Assembly (NCBI RefSeq): GCF_000517625.1
Contig: NZ_CP007055.1
Span: 1,736,001-1,800,000 of the forward strand
From: Halostagnicola larsenii XH-48
Lineage (GTDB): Archaea; Halobacteriota; Halobacteria; Halobacteriales; Natrialbaceae
Length of the DNA stretch: 64,000 nucleotides
Direction: 5' to 3'
The number at the start of each line of letters is the position of its first letter. Within the stretch, counting starts at the first letter, position 1. Shown in pieces: positions 36,850 through 45,302 of this stretch. Under the pieces are notes generated by a model. The model had not been told where the DNA came from. It saw nothing but the letters and a program-made list of their open reading frames with translations, and made no database searches. A program made the position numbers and the translations under genes.

Positions 36850-37812
36850 TTAGAACGGGCCGCGTCCGCGGCCGGGGCCGCCAGGTCCACCGGGTCCGCC
36901 GCCCCCGCCCATCTGTATTTGGCTGGGAACCCGGAAGTTCCTGGTCCGTTTCAAGTACTCGCCGTATGCCAGCCCGATGAGCAGGCCGACGAGGTGCGCA
37001 CCGTGGGCGATTCCCCCGGCGCCGGGGGAGCCGAGTACGATGAACAGCATGCTGATGGCGACCGTCCCCGCCGCGAGCACCCAGATCGGCATTGCGAGAA
37101 CGAAAAAGAGGTAGACGCGAAGGTCGGGGTTCAATATCGTCACGACGCCGATGATCGCCAGCGCCGCACCGCTCGCGCCGAGCACGCTCGAGGGCTCACC
37201 CAAGAGGGACGCGAGTCCGACCTGTCCGATTCCGGCGAGGACGCCGCTGACGACGAACAAAATCGCGAAGTCCCTCGAGCCGATGTAGCGCTCGACCAAC
37301 GGTCCAAAGAAGAAAATCACGATGCTGTTGAAGACGATATGGAAGATGCTGCCTTCCGGTCCCTGCGCTCCGATGATGAAAAACGGCGAATGGGCGAAAA
37401 CCGACGTGACCCACGTCCAGACGTAGGTCGGGTTCGCCGTCGAGAGCGTAAAGAGCGTCTCGTGGAGTTCCCGCCCGCCGATGCTATACGCGAGAAACTG
37501 CGCTGCCATCGTGAGCCACATCAGCGCGAGCAGCGTGTAGGTCATGTTCCCGCGGAAGTACCCGAGCACGCCGCTCGAGCCCGTATCGAACGGGAGCTTC
37601 GACGCTATTTTCTCCGTGGTCGAGGCCTCCGCGCTCGAGTTCACGCTGTCGTCGAAGCCGCTGTTGAACACTCCCTTCGGGTCGTTCCAGTCGTGCAGGC
37701 CCGAGCAGCCGTGGTTTTCCGGCAGGCGGTGCTCGCCGCAGTGTGTCCCGCCGCAGTGTCGACACTCGTACGGCATGTTCTCTTGTTGCCCACACACGTC
37801 GCACTTGGCCAT
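36850..37812 (-). CDS. Rhomboid protease with N-terminal AN1-type zinc finger
   Basis: The 320-residue protein begins with a Cys/His cluster (CDVC at 4-7, CRHC at 17-20, then HCGEH and CSGLH) like an AN1 finger. It continues with six membrane helices bearing the rhomboid catalytic Ser214 in LGASGAA and His273 in AHLVG, the Ser-His dyad. The end is a Gly/Pro-rich tail. It is predicted to cut membrane proteins inside the bilayer; the zinc finger may bind substrates or ubiquitin-like partners. The fusion is characteristic of haloarchaea. Confidence 0.9.
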   Translation of the reverse strand: MAKCDVCGQQENMPYECRHCGGTHCGEHRLPENHGCSGLHDWNDPKGVFNSGFDDSVNSSAEASTTEKIASKLPFDTGSSGVLGYFRGNMTYTLLALMWLTMAAQFLAYSIGGRELHETLFTLSTANPTYVWTWVTSVFAHSPFFIIGAQGPEGSIFHIVFNSIVIFFFGPLVERYIGSRDFAILFVVSGVLAGIGQVGLASLLGEPSSVLGASGAALAIIGVVTILNPDLRVYLFFVLAMPIWVLAAGTVAISMLFIVLGSPGAGGIAHGAHLVGLLIGLAYGEYLKRTRNFRVPSQIQMGGGGGPGGPGGPGRGRGPF

Positions 37813-37940
37813 TGCCCGGGGGTATGGGGGGCACGGCTAAGGGATTTGGGGTTCCGGCCTGGATCACAATCGCCGACTCGCGGTCGGTATCACCGCGACA
37901 GTGACGTACATTTTTGCCGTTCAGGACCCAACGCAAAGGT

Positions 37941-38381
37941 GTGCAAGAGTACGAGCGAAAACAGCTCCTCGAGCGCGTCGGCCGCGAGGGAGCAACCGTC
38001 GGCGCGGACATTCCGGAGACGATCACCGTCCAGGGCGAGGCGATCGACCTCCAGACGTTCGTCTTCGAGATCAAGCGCCGGGAGACGATACCCGCCGGCG
38101 AACGCGAGCGCGTCGAGCGAGCCAAGAAGAACCTGCGACGCGAGCGCCTCGAGCGCGTCGAACGGATCGAGGAGGACGACATCAGCCGCGAGACCGGGGA
38201 GGAACTCGCCCGAAGCATCGTCGGCATCGACCGGGCGCTCAACGCCCTCGAGAACCTCGGTTCGACCGATCTCGAGCGCGAACAACAGGCAAAGCAGGCC
38301 GCGGATACGAAACGCTGGATGTCGTTCCTGCAGAAAGCGCTCGGTCGCGAGGATACTGCGGCATCGCGTGGAGGCCGGTAG
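37941..38381 (+). CDS. DUF5788-like protein
   Basis: The 146-residue soluble, strongly helical charged protein contains QEYERKQLLERVGREGATV, IVGIDRALNALENL and WMSFLQKALG, which I associate with the haloarchaeal DUF5788 family. Its function is unknown. I choose the GTG at 37941 because it begins the conserved QEYERKQLLER segment. A TTG nine codons upstream is also open. It sits 51 bp upstream of polX on the same strand, so co-transcription is likely. Confidence 0.75.
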   Translation: MQEYERKQLLERVGREGATVGADIPETITVQGEAIDLQTFVFEIKRRETIPAGERERVERAKKNLRRERLERVERIEEDDISRETGEELARSIVGIDRALNALENLGSTDLEREQQAKQAADTKRWMSFLQKALGREDTAASRGGR

Positions 38382-38432
38382 GATGATCGGACCGAACCCC
38401 GAAATCACGAGCGGCGAACGGAGGACCACACG

Positions 38433-40184
38433 ATGACGACCAACGCCGAACTCGCCGCCCGGTTCGAGGAGTTCGCCGATCTCCTCGAGGCCGACGACGT
38501 CGAGTACAAACCGAGAGCGTACCGCCGCGCCGCCGAGAACATTCTGGCTCATCCGTCGCCGATCGCCGACCAGCTCGAGGCGGGCAACGAGGAGGCCGTC
38601 GAAAACATCGACGGCGTCGGAGACGCCATCTCCTCGAAGATCGTCGAGTACGTCGAGACCGGCGAGATCGAGGAACTCGAGGAACTGCGCGAGGACCTGC
38701 CAGTCGACATGGCCGCGCTGACCCGCGTCGAAGGCGTCGGCCCCAAGACGGTCGGCTCGCTATACCGTGAACTCGAAATTCAGGATCTCGACGACCTCGA
38801 GGCCGCCGCCGAGGCGGGCGAGATTCAGGCGGTCAAAGGGTTCGGCCCGAAGACCGAACAGAACATCCTCGAGAACGTCGAGTTCGCGCGGACGATCGGA
38901 CAACGGCAGTTGCTCGGCGAGGCCCGACCGCTCGCCGACGACGTGCTCGAGTACCTCGAGTCCGTCGACGCGATCACCGAAACCGAGGTCGCCGGTTCGA
39001 TCCGCCGGTGGCGAGAGACCATCGGCGACGTCGACGCGCTCGCGGCCGCCGACTCGGGAGCCGACGCGATCGAGGCGTTCCTCGAGTGGGAATCGATCGA
39101 CGACGAGATCGAATCCGGGCCGGAGAAGGCGAGCGTCAGAGTCGGCGACGTTCGAGTCGACCTGCGCGTGGTCGTTCCCGAGGAGTTCGGCTCGGCGCTG
39201 CAGTATTTCACGGGGAGCAAGGACCACAACGTCCGACTGCGCAATTACGCGATCGAGCGGGACATGAAGTTAAACGAGTACGGCGCGTTCGACGTAAGTG
39301 ACGTCGACGATCCCGACGCCGGCCAGCGCGTCGGCGAGCGCGTCGCGGGCGAGACCGAAGCGGAGATGTACGAAGCACTCGGCTTGCCCTGGATCCCACC
39401 GGAACTGCGCGAGGACCGCGGGGAGATCGACGCCGCGGCCGCCGGCGAACTTCCGGACCTCATCACGCAAGGCGACATCCGCGGCGATCTACACACCCAC
39501 ACGGAGTGGTCCGACGGCAACAACACGATCGAGGAGATGGTTGAGGCCGCCGCCGAACGCGGGTACGACTACTACGCTATCGCCGACCACGCCGAGGGAC
39601 CGGGCGTCGTCGGCGGGATGGGTCTCTCGGACACGGAAATTCTCGAGCAGGTCGAAGCGATTCGGGAGGTCGACGCCGCCGCGGACATCGAGGTGCTCGC
39701 GGGGATCGAGGCCAACATCGACGCCGACGGCGAAATCGGCCTCGGCGACGAGGTGATCGACGCGCTCGACGTCATCGTCGCTTCCCCACACAGCGCGCTC
39801 GATCAGGATTCGGCGGCCGCCGCCGACAGACTCGTCCGGGCGATCGAAAACCCCGCGGTCGACGTAATCGGACACCCGAGCGGGCGACTGCTCAACGAGC
39901 GTGAAGGCCTCGCGATCGACGCGTCGGCGCTGGGCGCTGCGGCCGCCGAACACGACACCGCACTCGAGGTCAACAGCAATCTGCGCCGGCTCGACCTCTG
40001 GGGCAGCGCCGTTCAGGCCGCCCTTGAGGAGGGGGCGATCATCGCGATCAACACCGACGCACACCAGCCGGCGACCCTCGAGTACGTCCGCTGGGGCGTC
40101 CACACCGCCCGTCGCGGCTGGGCCGAACCCGCAGACGTGATCAACGCGTGGGATCTCGAGGAACTTCGAAACTTCCTGCACTGA
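38433..40184 (+). CDS. polX: Family X DNA polymerase with PHP domain
   Basis: The 583-residue protein has an N-terminal polymerase X half with two helix-hairpin-helix units (NIDGVGDAISSKIVEYVETG and RVEGVGPKTVGSLYRELE), the nucleotidyltransferase core (EVAGSIRRWRETIGDVD with DVD metal ligands), then a C-terminal PHP phosphoesterase: LHTHTEWSDGNNTIEEMV, VLAGIEANI and VIASPHSAL. The domain order is that of bacterial/archaeal PolX, used for gap filling and 3' end processing in base-excision repair. It probably follows the DUF5788-like gene in one operon. Confidence 0.95.
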   Translation: MTTNAELAARFEEFADLLEADDVEYKPRAYRRAAENILAHPSPIADQLEAGNEEAVENIDGVGDAISSKIVEYVETGEIEELEELREDLPVDMAALTRVEGVGPKTVGSLYRELEIQDLDDLEAAAEAGEIQAVKGFGPKTEQNILENVEFARTIGQRQLLGEARPLADDVLEYLESVDAITETEVAGSIRRWRETIGDVDALAAADSGADAIEAFLEWESIDDEIESGPEKASVRVGDVRVDLRVVVPEEFGSALQYFTGSKDHNVRLRNYAIERDMKLNEYGAFDVSDVDDPDAGQRVGERVAGETEAEMYEALGLPWIPPELREDRGEIDAAAAGELPDLITQGDIRGDLHTHTEWSDGNNTIEEMVEAAAERGYDYYAIADHAEGPGVVGGMGLSDTEILEQVEAIREVDAAADIEVLAGIEANIDADGEIGLGDEVIDALDVIVASPHSALDQDSAAAADRLVRAIENPAVDVIGHPSGRLLNEREGLAIDASALGAAAAEHDTALEVNSNLRRLDLWGSAVQAALEEGAIIAINTDAHQPATLEYVRWGVHTARRGWAEPADVINAWDLEELRNFLH

Positions 40185-40331
40185 GTCGGGCTACTCGAGC
40201 AGATTCTCGTTTCGGAACGATCGGTGCGCTGGCACGGACCATCCAGCGTGGACGCTGGTCGTAACGCAGACAAATCGAATCAGCCGCTCTCGAGAGGGGG
40301 CCGCCGACCATTTCGACGGAGCGGGTTCCGA

Positions 40332-41096
40332 TCAGTAGACGGCGTCGTCTTCGAATCGGCCGTCGTACGCGATGTGATTGGCGTGGGTCGGCTCCTGACC
40401 GGAGAGAAAGAGCCGATCGATCTTCTGCCAGGTATTTTCATAGCCCAGATGTGCGAGTTCTTTGGCCGTCGTCGCCCACCGCTGTGGACCGTCGGTGTGG
40501 ACGACGCGACGTCCAGCCCTGTTCTCGAGCGCCGCGAGAACGTCCGATTCGGTTTCGAAGTCGCCGTCGAAGGCGGTGTAGGCGGCTCCAACCGTACTCG
40601 CAACGTGTGCGTACGACGAGGTAAACGGCGGTATCGAGTACGATTCGGAGATCTCCCGCGCGCGTCGATTATCCCGCGGGAGATGTTTCGGGTTGTAAAT
40701 TTCGAGCGCGTCGATGGTGCCCTCGTAGGCTCGAATGTCGTCCTCGCCGAGACTCACAGTCAAGAATTCGGGATGTGGAATCAGCACCGTCGCGTCCTGG
40801 CGCTCGAACTCGGCCATCGCCGCCTCGAGCGAGATGAAGTCGGGAACGGGGTCGGACAACCCCAACGCGAGGACGTGTTTCCGGTTCTTCCACGACCCCG
40901 TAAACACCTCTCGAGCGGGGATGACGAGCAAGTCCTCGCTCGAGTAGACCTCGGCCCGCCGACGGATTTCCGGGAGTCGCGTGAAGTGGGGCGCGTAGAT
41001 GATGGCGTCGAGGCCCGCCGCCCTGGCGTTCGCAACGACATCTCTGTTGAGCACCTTGACGTGGCAATCGACTCGAAACTCGGCTCCGGCAGTCAC
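40332..41096 (-). CDS. PHP-domain phosphoesterase
   Basis: The 254-residue protein is a stand-alone PHP domain: VDCHVKVLNR, IYAPHFTRLPEI, IPAREVFTGSWKNRKHVLALG and LIPHPEFLTVSLG supply the metal-ligand His/Asp/Glu set. In the first motif the usual HxHT becomes CHVK, so one ligand is changed. It probably hydrolyses a phosphoester. Its pairing with the PHP-containing PolX next door (opposite strand) may be chance. Confidence 0.8.
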   Translation of the reverse strand: MTAGAEFRVDCHVKVLNRDVVANARAAGLDAIIYAPHFTRLPEIRRRAEVYSSEDLLVIPAREVFTGSWKNRKHVLALGLSDPVPDFISLEAAMAEFERQDATVLIPHPEFLTVSLGEDDIRAYEGTIDALEIYNPKHLPRDNRRAREISESYSIPPFTSSYAHVASTVGAAYTAFDGDFETESDVLAALENRAGRRVVHTDGPQRWATTAKELAHLGYENTWQKIDRLFLSGQEPTHANHIAYDGRFEDDAVY

Positions 41097-41180
41097 GTCA
41101 GCCAGTTTCGCGACATGGAAGTTATGAATTCTGATTCGTCAGTCTCGAGTACGTGTTGTAAAGCCGAACGGTCGAAAAGA

Positions 41181-41187
41181 TCTTTAG
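41181..41187 (+). promoter_or_regulatory. TATA-like box for the C2H2 protein
   Basis: TCTTTAG is centred about 28 nt before the ATG at 41211, which fits a leaderless archaeal start. Confidence 0.45.
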
Positions 41188-41210
41188 GTGTCGTTGTCTC
41201 ACAGTGACCA

Positions 41211-41498
41211 ATGCCCTGGGACTGTGGAATCGATGGGTGCGGCGAGACCTTCGACGACGTCGAGCCAGCGATCATCCATCAGGCGACCGAACACGAGCGC
41301 CGCGAGTGCAAAGTCTGTGGAACGATCGTTCCAGACGGCTACCTCTCGATCCGGCACGTCTTTACCGAACACAGCCGCGCCGAGTACGTCAGAGCCTACA
41401 GCGCGAGCTCCGAGGACGTCCGCGAGCGCGAGGACCTCCTCGAGGAGATCGGATCAGTCGCGAACATGGAACAGATCGCCACCGAGCTAAAACGGTAG
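41211..41498 (+). CDS. Small two-finger C2H2-like protein
   Basis: The 95-residue protein has two Cys2His2-like clusters: C5-x4-C10 with H23-x4-H28, and C34-x2-C37 with H49-x4-H54. A helical tail follows. This is a small haloarchaeal zinc-finger protein, probably nucleic-acid-binding. A TATA-like box 28 nt upstream supports a leaderless start at 41211. Confidence 0.75.
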   Translation: MPWDCGIDGCGETFDDVEPAIIHQATEHERRECKVCGTIVPDGYLSIRHVFTEHSRAEYVRAYSASSEDVREREDLLEEIGSVANMEQIATELKR

Positions 41499-41599
41499 TC
41501 TCGCACCCGACAGCATCGCCGTCCGTGTCCACAGACCGAGAACGCGAAGACGATCGACGCCAGATCCGCGATACGTTCGATTACCCCCTCTCCTCAAAA

Positions 41600-41713
41600 T
41601 AGTATAAAACGACCTCGGCGCACAGCGCCGAGTGAACCGACTCGCTACCGCTCGTCGGAGTCGAGTACCCGAATCTGGTCGCCCCGTACCGTCACCGGAA
41701 TCGGAACCGTCGC
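41600..41713. repeat. Direct repeat, copy 1 (duplicate of spt5 3' end and terminator)
   Basis: These 114 bp match 41777-41890 at 113 positions (the only difference is G at 41634 against A at 41811), giving a 177-bp period. The unit includes the hairpin CTCGGCGC-ACA-GCGCCGAG (41614-41632) and the last 23 codons of spt5 including stop. Near identity suggests a recent duplication. Confidence 0.93.
41645..41713 (-). pseudogene. spt5 3'-end fragment
   Basis: The 69 bases equal the final 22 codons plus stop of spt5 (41822-41890) with no change, but no start or upstream part is present. The fragment ends at 41713, where the palindromic element begins. It is a duplication remnant and is not expected to be translated. 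Confidence 0.85.
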
Positions 41714-41717
41714 GCTC

Positions 41718-41779
41718 CTAAATTTTACGTCGTCGGGTCAGCTCACTTCGTGTCGCTGACCGCTCCTTGCAAAATTTAG
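41718..41779. repeat. 62-bp palindromic element between the repeat copies
   Basis: Ends are the inverted pair CTAAATTTT (41718-41726) and AAAATTTAG (41771-41779). Inside, GGTCAGC and GCTGACC form a second perfect 7-bp inverted pair around a 12-nt loop. The whole can fold into a cruciform or hairpin. It has no coding capacity and resembles a miniature palindromic element, though its mobility is unproven. Confidence 0.7.
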
Positions 41780-41890
41780 TATAAAACGACCTCGGCGCAC
41801 AGCGCCGAGTAAACCGACTCGCTACCGCTCGTCGGAGTCGAGTACCCGAATCTGGTCGCCCCGTACCGTCACCGGAATCGGAACCGTCGC
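41777..41890. repeat. Direct repeat, copy 2 (inside the real spt5 3' end)
   Basis: This is the functional copy: it covers the end of spt5 and the hairpin behind its stop codon. See copy 1 at 41600-41713. Confidence 0.93.
41783..41809 (-). terminator. Hairpin terminator candidate for secE-spt5
   Basis: On the minus strand, 13 bases after the spt5 stop codon, a perfect 8-bp stem with a 3-nt loop (CTCGGCGC/GCGCCGAG, 41791-41809) is followed by GTCGTTTTATAC. The T run after the stem fits a terminator. An identical hairpin is in repeat copy 1 downstream, so readthrough would meet a second one. Confidence 0.55.
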
Positions 41891-42259
41891 CTCGTAGAGT
41901 TCGACGGTTACCTGATCCTTGCCTTCGTCGATACGCTGGACCTGCGCTTTCTCGCCCTTGAACGGCCCGGCGATGAGTTCGACGATGTCGCCTTCCGCGA
42001 TCCCCTCGACGTCCGGTTTCGGTGACAGGAAGTGCTCGACCTCCGAAATGTCTGACTCGCCCGGCACAATGGTTCTGGCGTGTGGGATATCCTCGAGGAC
42101 CCGGTTGAGGACCGCGTTCCCGTCAGCTTCGACCATCACGTAGGAGGTCAGCGAGTCGGGTGCGAGCGCGGCGTGGATATCCGGCTCCTCGCGGTTGATA
42201 ATCATGTCCGCGACGGTGCGTTCTTGACTCGCTGTGGTTTTAACTGCGTAGATCGGCAT
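41822..42259 (-). CDS. spt5: Transcription elongation factor Spt5 (NusG homologue)
   Basis: The 145-residue protein has an N-terminal NGN domain ([20 protein letters not shown], then SYVMVEADG) and a C-terminal KOW domain ([18 protein letters not shown]). With Spt4 it clamps RNA polymerase and promotes processive transcription. Its ATG overlaps the secE stop by one base (TAATG), so the two are co-translated. Its last codons lie within a 114-bp repeat. Confidence 0.96.
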   Translation of the reverse strand: MPIYAVKTTASQERTVADMIINREEPDIHAALAPDSLTSYVMVEADGNAVLNRVLEDIPHARTIVPGESDISEVEHFLSPKPDVEGIAEGDIVELIAGPFKGEKAQVQRIDEGKDQVTVELYEATVPIPVTVRGDQIRVLDSDER

Positions 42260-42438
42260 TAGGCGCCACCTGCACTGGTCAGGAACACCATGATCGCGCC
42301 GATGATGAACCCGACGAGACCGATGAAGATGATTCCAGCGCCAGCGATCTTCGAGACCTGCAGGAACTCGTTCGTCGACGGTGTCTTTGCCATTTTTAAC
42401 ACCCTGACGTACGAGGTGAGATCGTACGGAACGTCCAT
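42259..42438 (-). CDS. secE: Preprotein translocase subunit SecE (Sec61 gamma)
   Basis: Read directly from the sequence, this is a 59-residue protein: a short N-terminal amphipathic helix ([19 protein letters not shown]), the conserved [14 protein letters not shown] and one membrane helix ([18 protein letters not shown]). It matches archaeal SecE in size and sequence. The secE-spt5 order is the classic archaeal pair. A TATA-like GATAAAAGG about 28 nt upstream supports the start at 42438. Confidence 0.95.
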   Translation of the reverse strand: MDVPYDLTSYVRVLKMAKTPSTNEFLQVSKIAGAGIIFIGLVGFIIGAIMVFLTSAGGA

Positions 42439-42462
42439 ATATGTGTGTTTAGAATGGGCGCC

Positions 42463-42470
42463 CTTTTATC
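42463..42470 (-). promoter_or_regulatory. TATA-like box for secE-spt5
   Basis: Minus-strand GATAAAAG is centred about 28 nt before the secE ATG (42438), the usual distance for leaderless archaeal transcription. Confidence 0.55.
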
Positions 42471-42671
42471 TGTCTTTCGTGTCCGATTTGTTTCACCCGA
42501 GGTCGGTTCCGAACCCGTATCGGTCTCGCCACGGCAGATTCAACCGGGAAGGAGCCTCGAGGACGTCGCGTGGGACATTTCGACGCGAAAAACTGCGCTC
42601 GGGCGATCGGTATCGACCGACGTTGCAACTGACGGCATGGCGATCAACCCGCTTGCGACCGAACGACACGT

Positions 42672-42857
42672 ATGGCAGAAGACGACACCGATCGACAAGA
42701 CGAGTACGAAGCAGAACGGGAAGCAGAGATCGAAGACGAACTTGAGCGGATCGACCGCGACCCGGAGGAAGTCGACGAGGGGAGCGACGATTTGGGCACT
42801 CAAAACGCGCCGCGATCCGAGACCGACGAAGACCCCGCGGAGAACTCCGAGGAGTGA
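42672..42857 (+). CDS. Possible small acidic protein upstream of YcaO
   Basis: A 61-residue ORF made almost wholly of Asp, Glu, Arg, Ser and Asn (MAEDDTDRQDEYEAERE start) with no Cys, membrane segment or motif. It is in the same direction as the YcaO gene, 92 bp upstream. It could be a genuine small haloarchaeal protein, but acidic composition alone arises easily in this genome, and no promoter signal was seen. Confidence 0.4.
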   Translation: MAEDDTDRQDEYEAEREAEIEDELERIDRDPEEVDEGSDDLGTQNAPRSETDEDPAENSEE

Positions 42858-42949
42858 GGAAGACGCCGCACCTGACGACGTGATCGCCGGCGTGACAAGA
42901 CGCCGCCGCGAACGGGATTCTTTTGACCTCGGCCGCCGACCGGTCCGGT

Positions 42950-44701
42950 ATGGAGGTCCACGTCGTCGCCGACGACCCGGTTCGAGCCGCTATCGACGCC
43001 GCGCTTTCCGATATCGATATCACGATCCGAGACGCCGACCCAACGGCGCTTTCCGACGCCCGGTTCGCGGTCGTCAGCGACGTCGTCGGATCGGACACGT
43101 TCGAGCAGGCGACAGAGGCGACTCGAGGTGGGAACACGCCCTGGATCGCCGTCGAAATCGGCGGCGTCGGCGGCCACCCGCTCGAGAACGTCGACGCCGC
43201 CGTGTCCGGGTTCGCGCCGGGAACGGCCTGTTATAACTGTCTCCGACAGCGAGTCGCCTCGACGCGAGCGAACGACGAGCCACCCGAGCGGCCGAGCGCG
43301 GATCGAAGTACAGCGCGACTCGCTGGCGCGATCGCGGGCCGAGAATGCGTTCGCGCGTTCGCCGGGGACGACGAATCGATCATCGGTCGCGTTCGCGAAC
43401 TTCCCCACGCCAGTCGGCAGTGTCTCCCGGTTCCGGCGTGTGAGTGCAGCGGAGACGAACGGAATCGAGCGCTCGACCTCGCAAACGACGAATCGCTCGA
43501 TCTCGAGCAGGCGGTCGAGCGGGCCGAACTGGCGATCGACTCCCGGCTGGGCCCGGTCCGTTCGATCGGGGAGGCCGAGTCGTTTCCGGCACCGTACTAT
43601 CTCTCGACGCTCGCAGATACCGAGCCGTTCAGCGACGCGAGCGCCTCGAAGCAAGCCGCCGGCGTCGACGACGACTGGAACGCGGCGCTGATGAAAGCGG
43701 TCGGCGAGGGTCTCGAGAGGTACTGCGCCGGTGTGTATCGTGACGCGGAGTTTCGCCGCGCGACCGTCGACGACCTCGAGAATCCAGTCTCGCCGCTCGA
43801 ACTCGTTCGGCCCGACGACGCACCGGAGTTCGATTCGTCGACGGCGTGTCGCTGGGTCGACGGCGTCGACCTCGAGACTGGCGAGTCGGCACAGCTTCCC
43901 GCCGCAGCCGTCCACTTCCCCCAGCCCGGTGACCCGATCGTGCCGTCGATTACGACCGGACTCGGACTCGGTTCATCGACCGTCGACGCCGTCCGATCGG
44001 GACTGACGGAGGTGATCGAGCGAGACGCGACGATGCTGTCGTGGTACTCGACGTACGACCCCCTCGGTCTCGCCGTCGAAGACGAAGCCTACGAACGACT
44101 CGAGCGCAGGGCGCAGAGCGAAGGACTCGCCGTGACCGCGCTGTTGCTGACACAGGACGTGGACGTGCCGGTCGTCGCCGTCGCCGTCCATCGAGACGAG
44201 GCCGAAGCCGGCGGAGCCGACGACTGGCCGAAGTTCGCCGCTGGCTCTGCGGCGGCACTCGACGGCACCGCCGCCGCCCGCTCGGCCCTGGCAGAAGCGC
44301 TCCAGAACTGGATGGAACTCCGCGGAATCGGCCGGGGCGAGGCCGATACCGCGACGGGACAGATCGGCCACTACGCAACGTTTCCCGAACCGGTCAGGGA
44401 ATTCGTCGACGTCCAGCGGACGATTCCGGTCGCGAGCGTCGGGCCGGATCCCGTTCCCACCGGGGCCGACGCCCTCGAGGAACTGGTCTCCCGAACGAGC
44501 GCCGCCGGTCTCCGTCCATACGCGGCCCGGCTGACGACCCGAGATGTCGAGCAACTGGGTTTCGAGGCGGTGAGAGTCGTCGTCCCCGGCGCGCAACCGC
44601 TTTTCACCGACGAGGCGTACTTCGGCGAACGCGCAATCACCGTTCCCGCCGATCTCGGATTCGAACCCGATCTCGAGCGCGAGTTCCATCCGTATCCCTG
44701 A
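42950..44701 (+). CDS. YcaO-family cyclodehydratase/thioamidation-type enzyme
   Basis: The 583-residue protein has an N-terminal E1/SagC-like part with a CYNCLRQR Cys pair and a second CxC (PACECSG), probably one zinc site, then a YcaO ATP-binding domain. In the latter, GLTEVIERDAT is the nucleotide/metal-binding Glu motif, and the chain ends HPYP, reminiscent of the Pro-rich C-terminus that organises the YcaO active site. YcaO enzymes activate backbone amides with ATP to form azolines or thioamides in peptides or proteins. No TfuA, dehydrogenase or clear precursor is adjacent. The substrate is unknown. Confidence 0.85.
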   Translation: MEVHVVADDPVRAAIDAALSDIDITIRDADPTALSDARFAVVSDVVGSDTFEQATEATRGGNTPWIAVEIGGVGGHPLENVDAAVSGFAPGTACYNCLRQRVASTRANDEPPERPSADRSTARLAGAIAGRECVRAFAGDDESIIGRVRELPHASRQCLPVPACECSGDERNRALDLANDESLDLEQAVERAELAIDSRLGPVRSIGEAESFPAPYYLSTLADTEPFSDASASKQAAGVDDDWNAALMKAVGEGLERYCAGVYRDAEFRRATVDDLENPVSPLELVRPDDAPEFDSSTACRWVDGVDLETGESAQLPAAAVHFPQPGDPIVPSITTGLGLGSSTVDAVRSGLTEVIERDATMLSWYSTYDPLGLAVEDEAYERLERRAQSEGLAVTALLLTQDVDVPVVAVAVHRDEAEAGGADDWPKFAAGSAAALDGTAAARSALAEALQNWMELRGIGRGEADTATGQIGHYATFPEPVREFVDVQRTIPVASVGPDPVPTGADALEELVSRTSAAGLRPYAARLTTRDVEQLGFEAVRVVVPGAQPLFTDEAYFGERAITVPADLGFEPDLEREFHPYP

Positions 44702-44804
44702 GAACGTTCGAAAAATATCGCCGCCCGGAGCGGTTCCATCGCTATGCGTGAGCGGTACTACACCCCAGAGAATCGTCTAATCGGATCGCTACGCCGGTGT
44801 TGGC

Positions 44805-45302
44805 TCAGGCTGACTCGTTGCTCTCGGAGTCGGTCGTTTCGTTGCTGTCGGATGCTGCGGTCTCGTTCGCGGTTGCCGATTCATTCGACTCGTTGGCCTC
44901 GGCGTCCTCTCTCGTGGAGATTTCGAGGTCGAGGTCGTCCTCGTAGAGCGTTATCGAGACGAGCGTCGTCTCGGAGGTCACGGTTCCAACCTCAACCCGG
45001 TCGTTGTCACCGTCCCGGTCGACGAGCACGACCTTTACACTCTGTTCGACGCCGTCCATCGACGGCGCACCCACGCGCTCGTTGGGCGTCACCGAGTAGC
45101 TCTGATCGTACGATCCGCGTCCGGATCCCGTCTCCTGGGCCTCGAGTTGCACGTTCTTGGTCCGGTCGGCTTCGTTGTATATTTCGACCGGGACCGGGGT
45201 CTTTACTGAACCCACGAAGTGTTCCTGAATGCCGCCGACACACCCCGCTAGCCCAACTGTCGCGAACACACCCGCAGATTGGAGTACTGTACGGCGATTC
45301 AC
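44805..45302 (-). CDS. Tat-exported lipoprotein
   Basis: The 165-residue protein starts at a GTG: NRRTVLQSAGVFATVGLAGC carries the twin Arg, hydrophobic run and LAGC lipobox, so the Cys is lipidated after Tat export. The body is a beta-rich domain (PVPVEIYNEADRTKNVQLEA) similar in style to small haloarchaeal surface lipoproteins, and the end is a Ser/Asn/Glu/Thr-rich stalk. A TATA-like AGTAATACATA lies about 33 nt upstream. The function of the domain is unknown. Confidence 0.82.
   Translation of the reverse strand: MNRRTVLQSAGVFATVGLAGCVGGIQEHFVGSVKTPVPVEIYNEADRTKNVQLEAQETGSGRGSYDQSYSVTPNERVGAPSMDGVEQSVKVVLVDRDGDNDRVEVGTVTSETTLVSITLYEDDLDLEISTREDAEANESNESATANETAASDSNETTDSESNESA

Larger units (their letters stand above)
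41499..41821. other. Gene-free region with spt5-tail duplication
   Basis: This 323-bp stretch holds no complete gene. Up to about 41590 it is unremarkable. The rest is a 114-bp direct repeat of the spt5 3' end, the 62-bp palindromic element that follows it, and the start of the second repeat copy with the spt5 terminator hairpin. Confidence 0.7.

Noticed and set aside
41600..41890. CRISPR-like repeat
   Set aside because: Only two copies, 114 bp long, with coding content; not a CRISPR array.
42445..43236. 263-codon plus frame over the region upstream of YcaO
   Set aside because: It turns into a poly-Arg shadow inside the YcaO gene; only the 61-codon acidic ORF in another frame is plausible.
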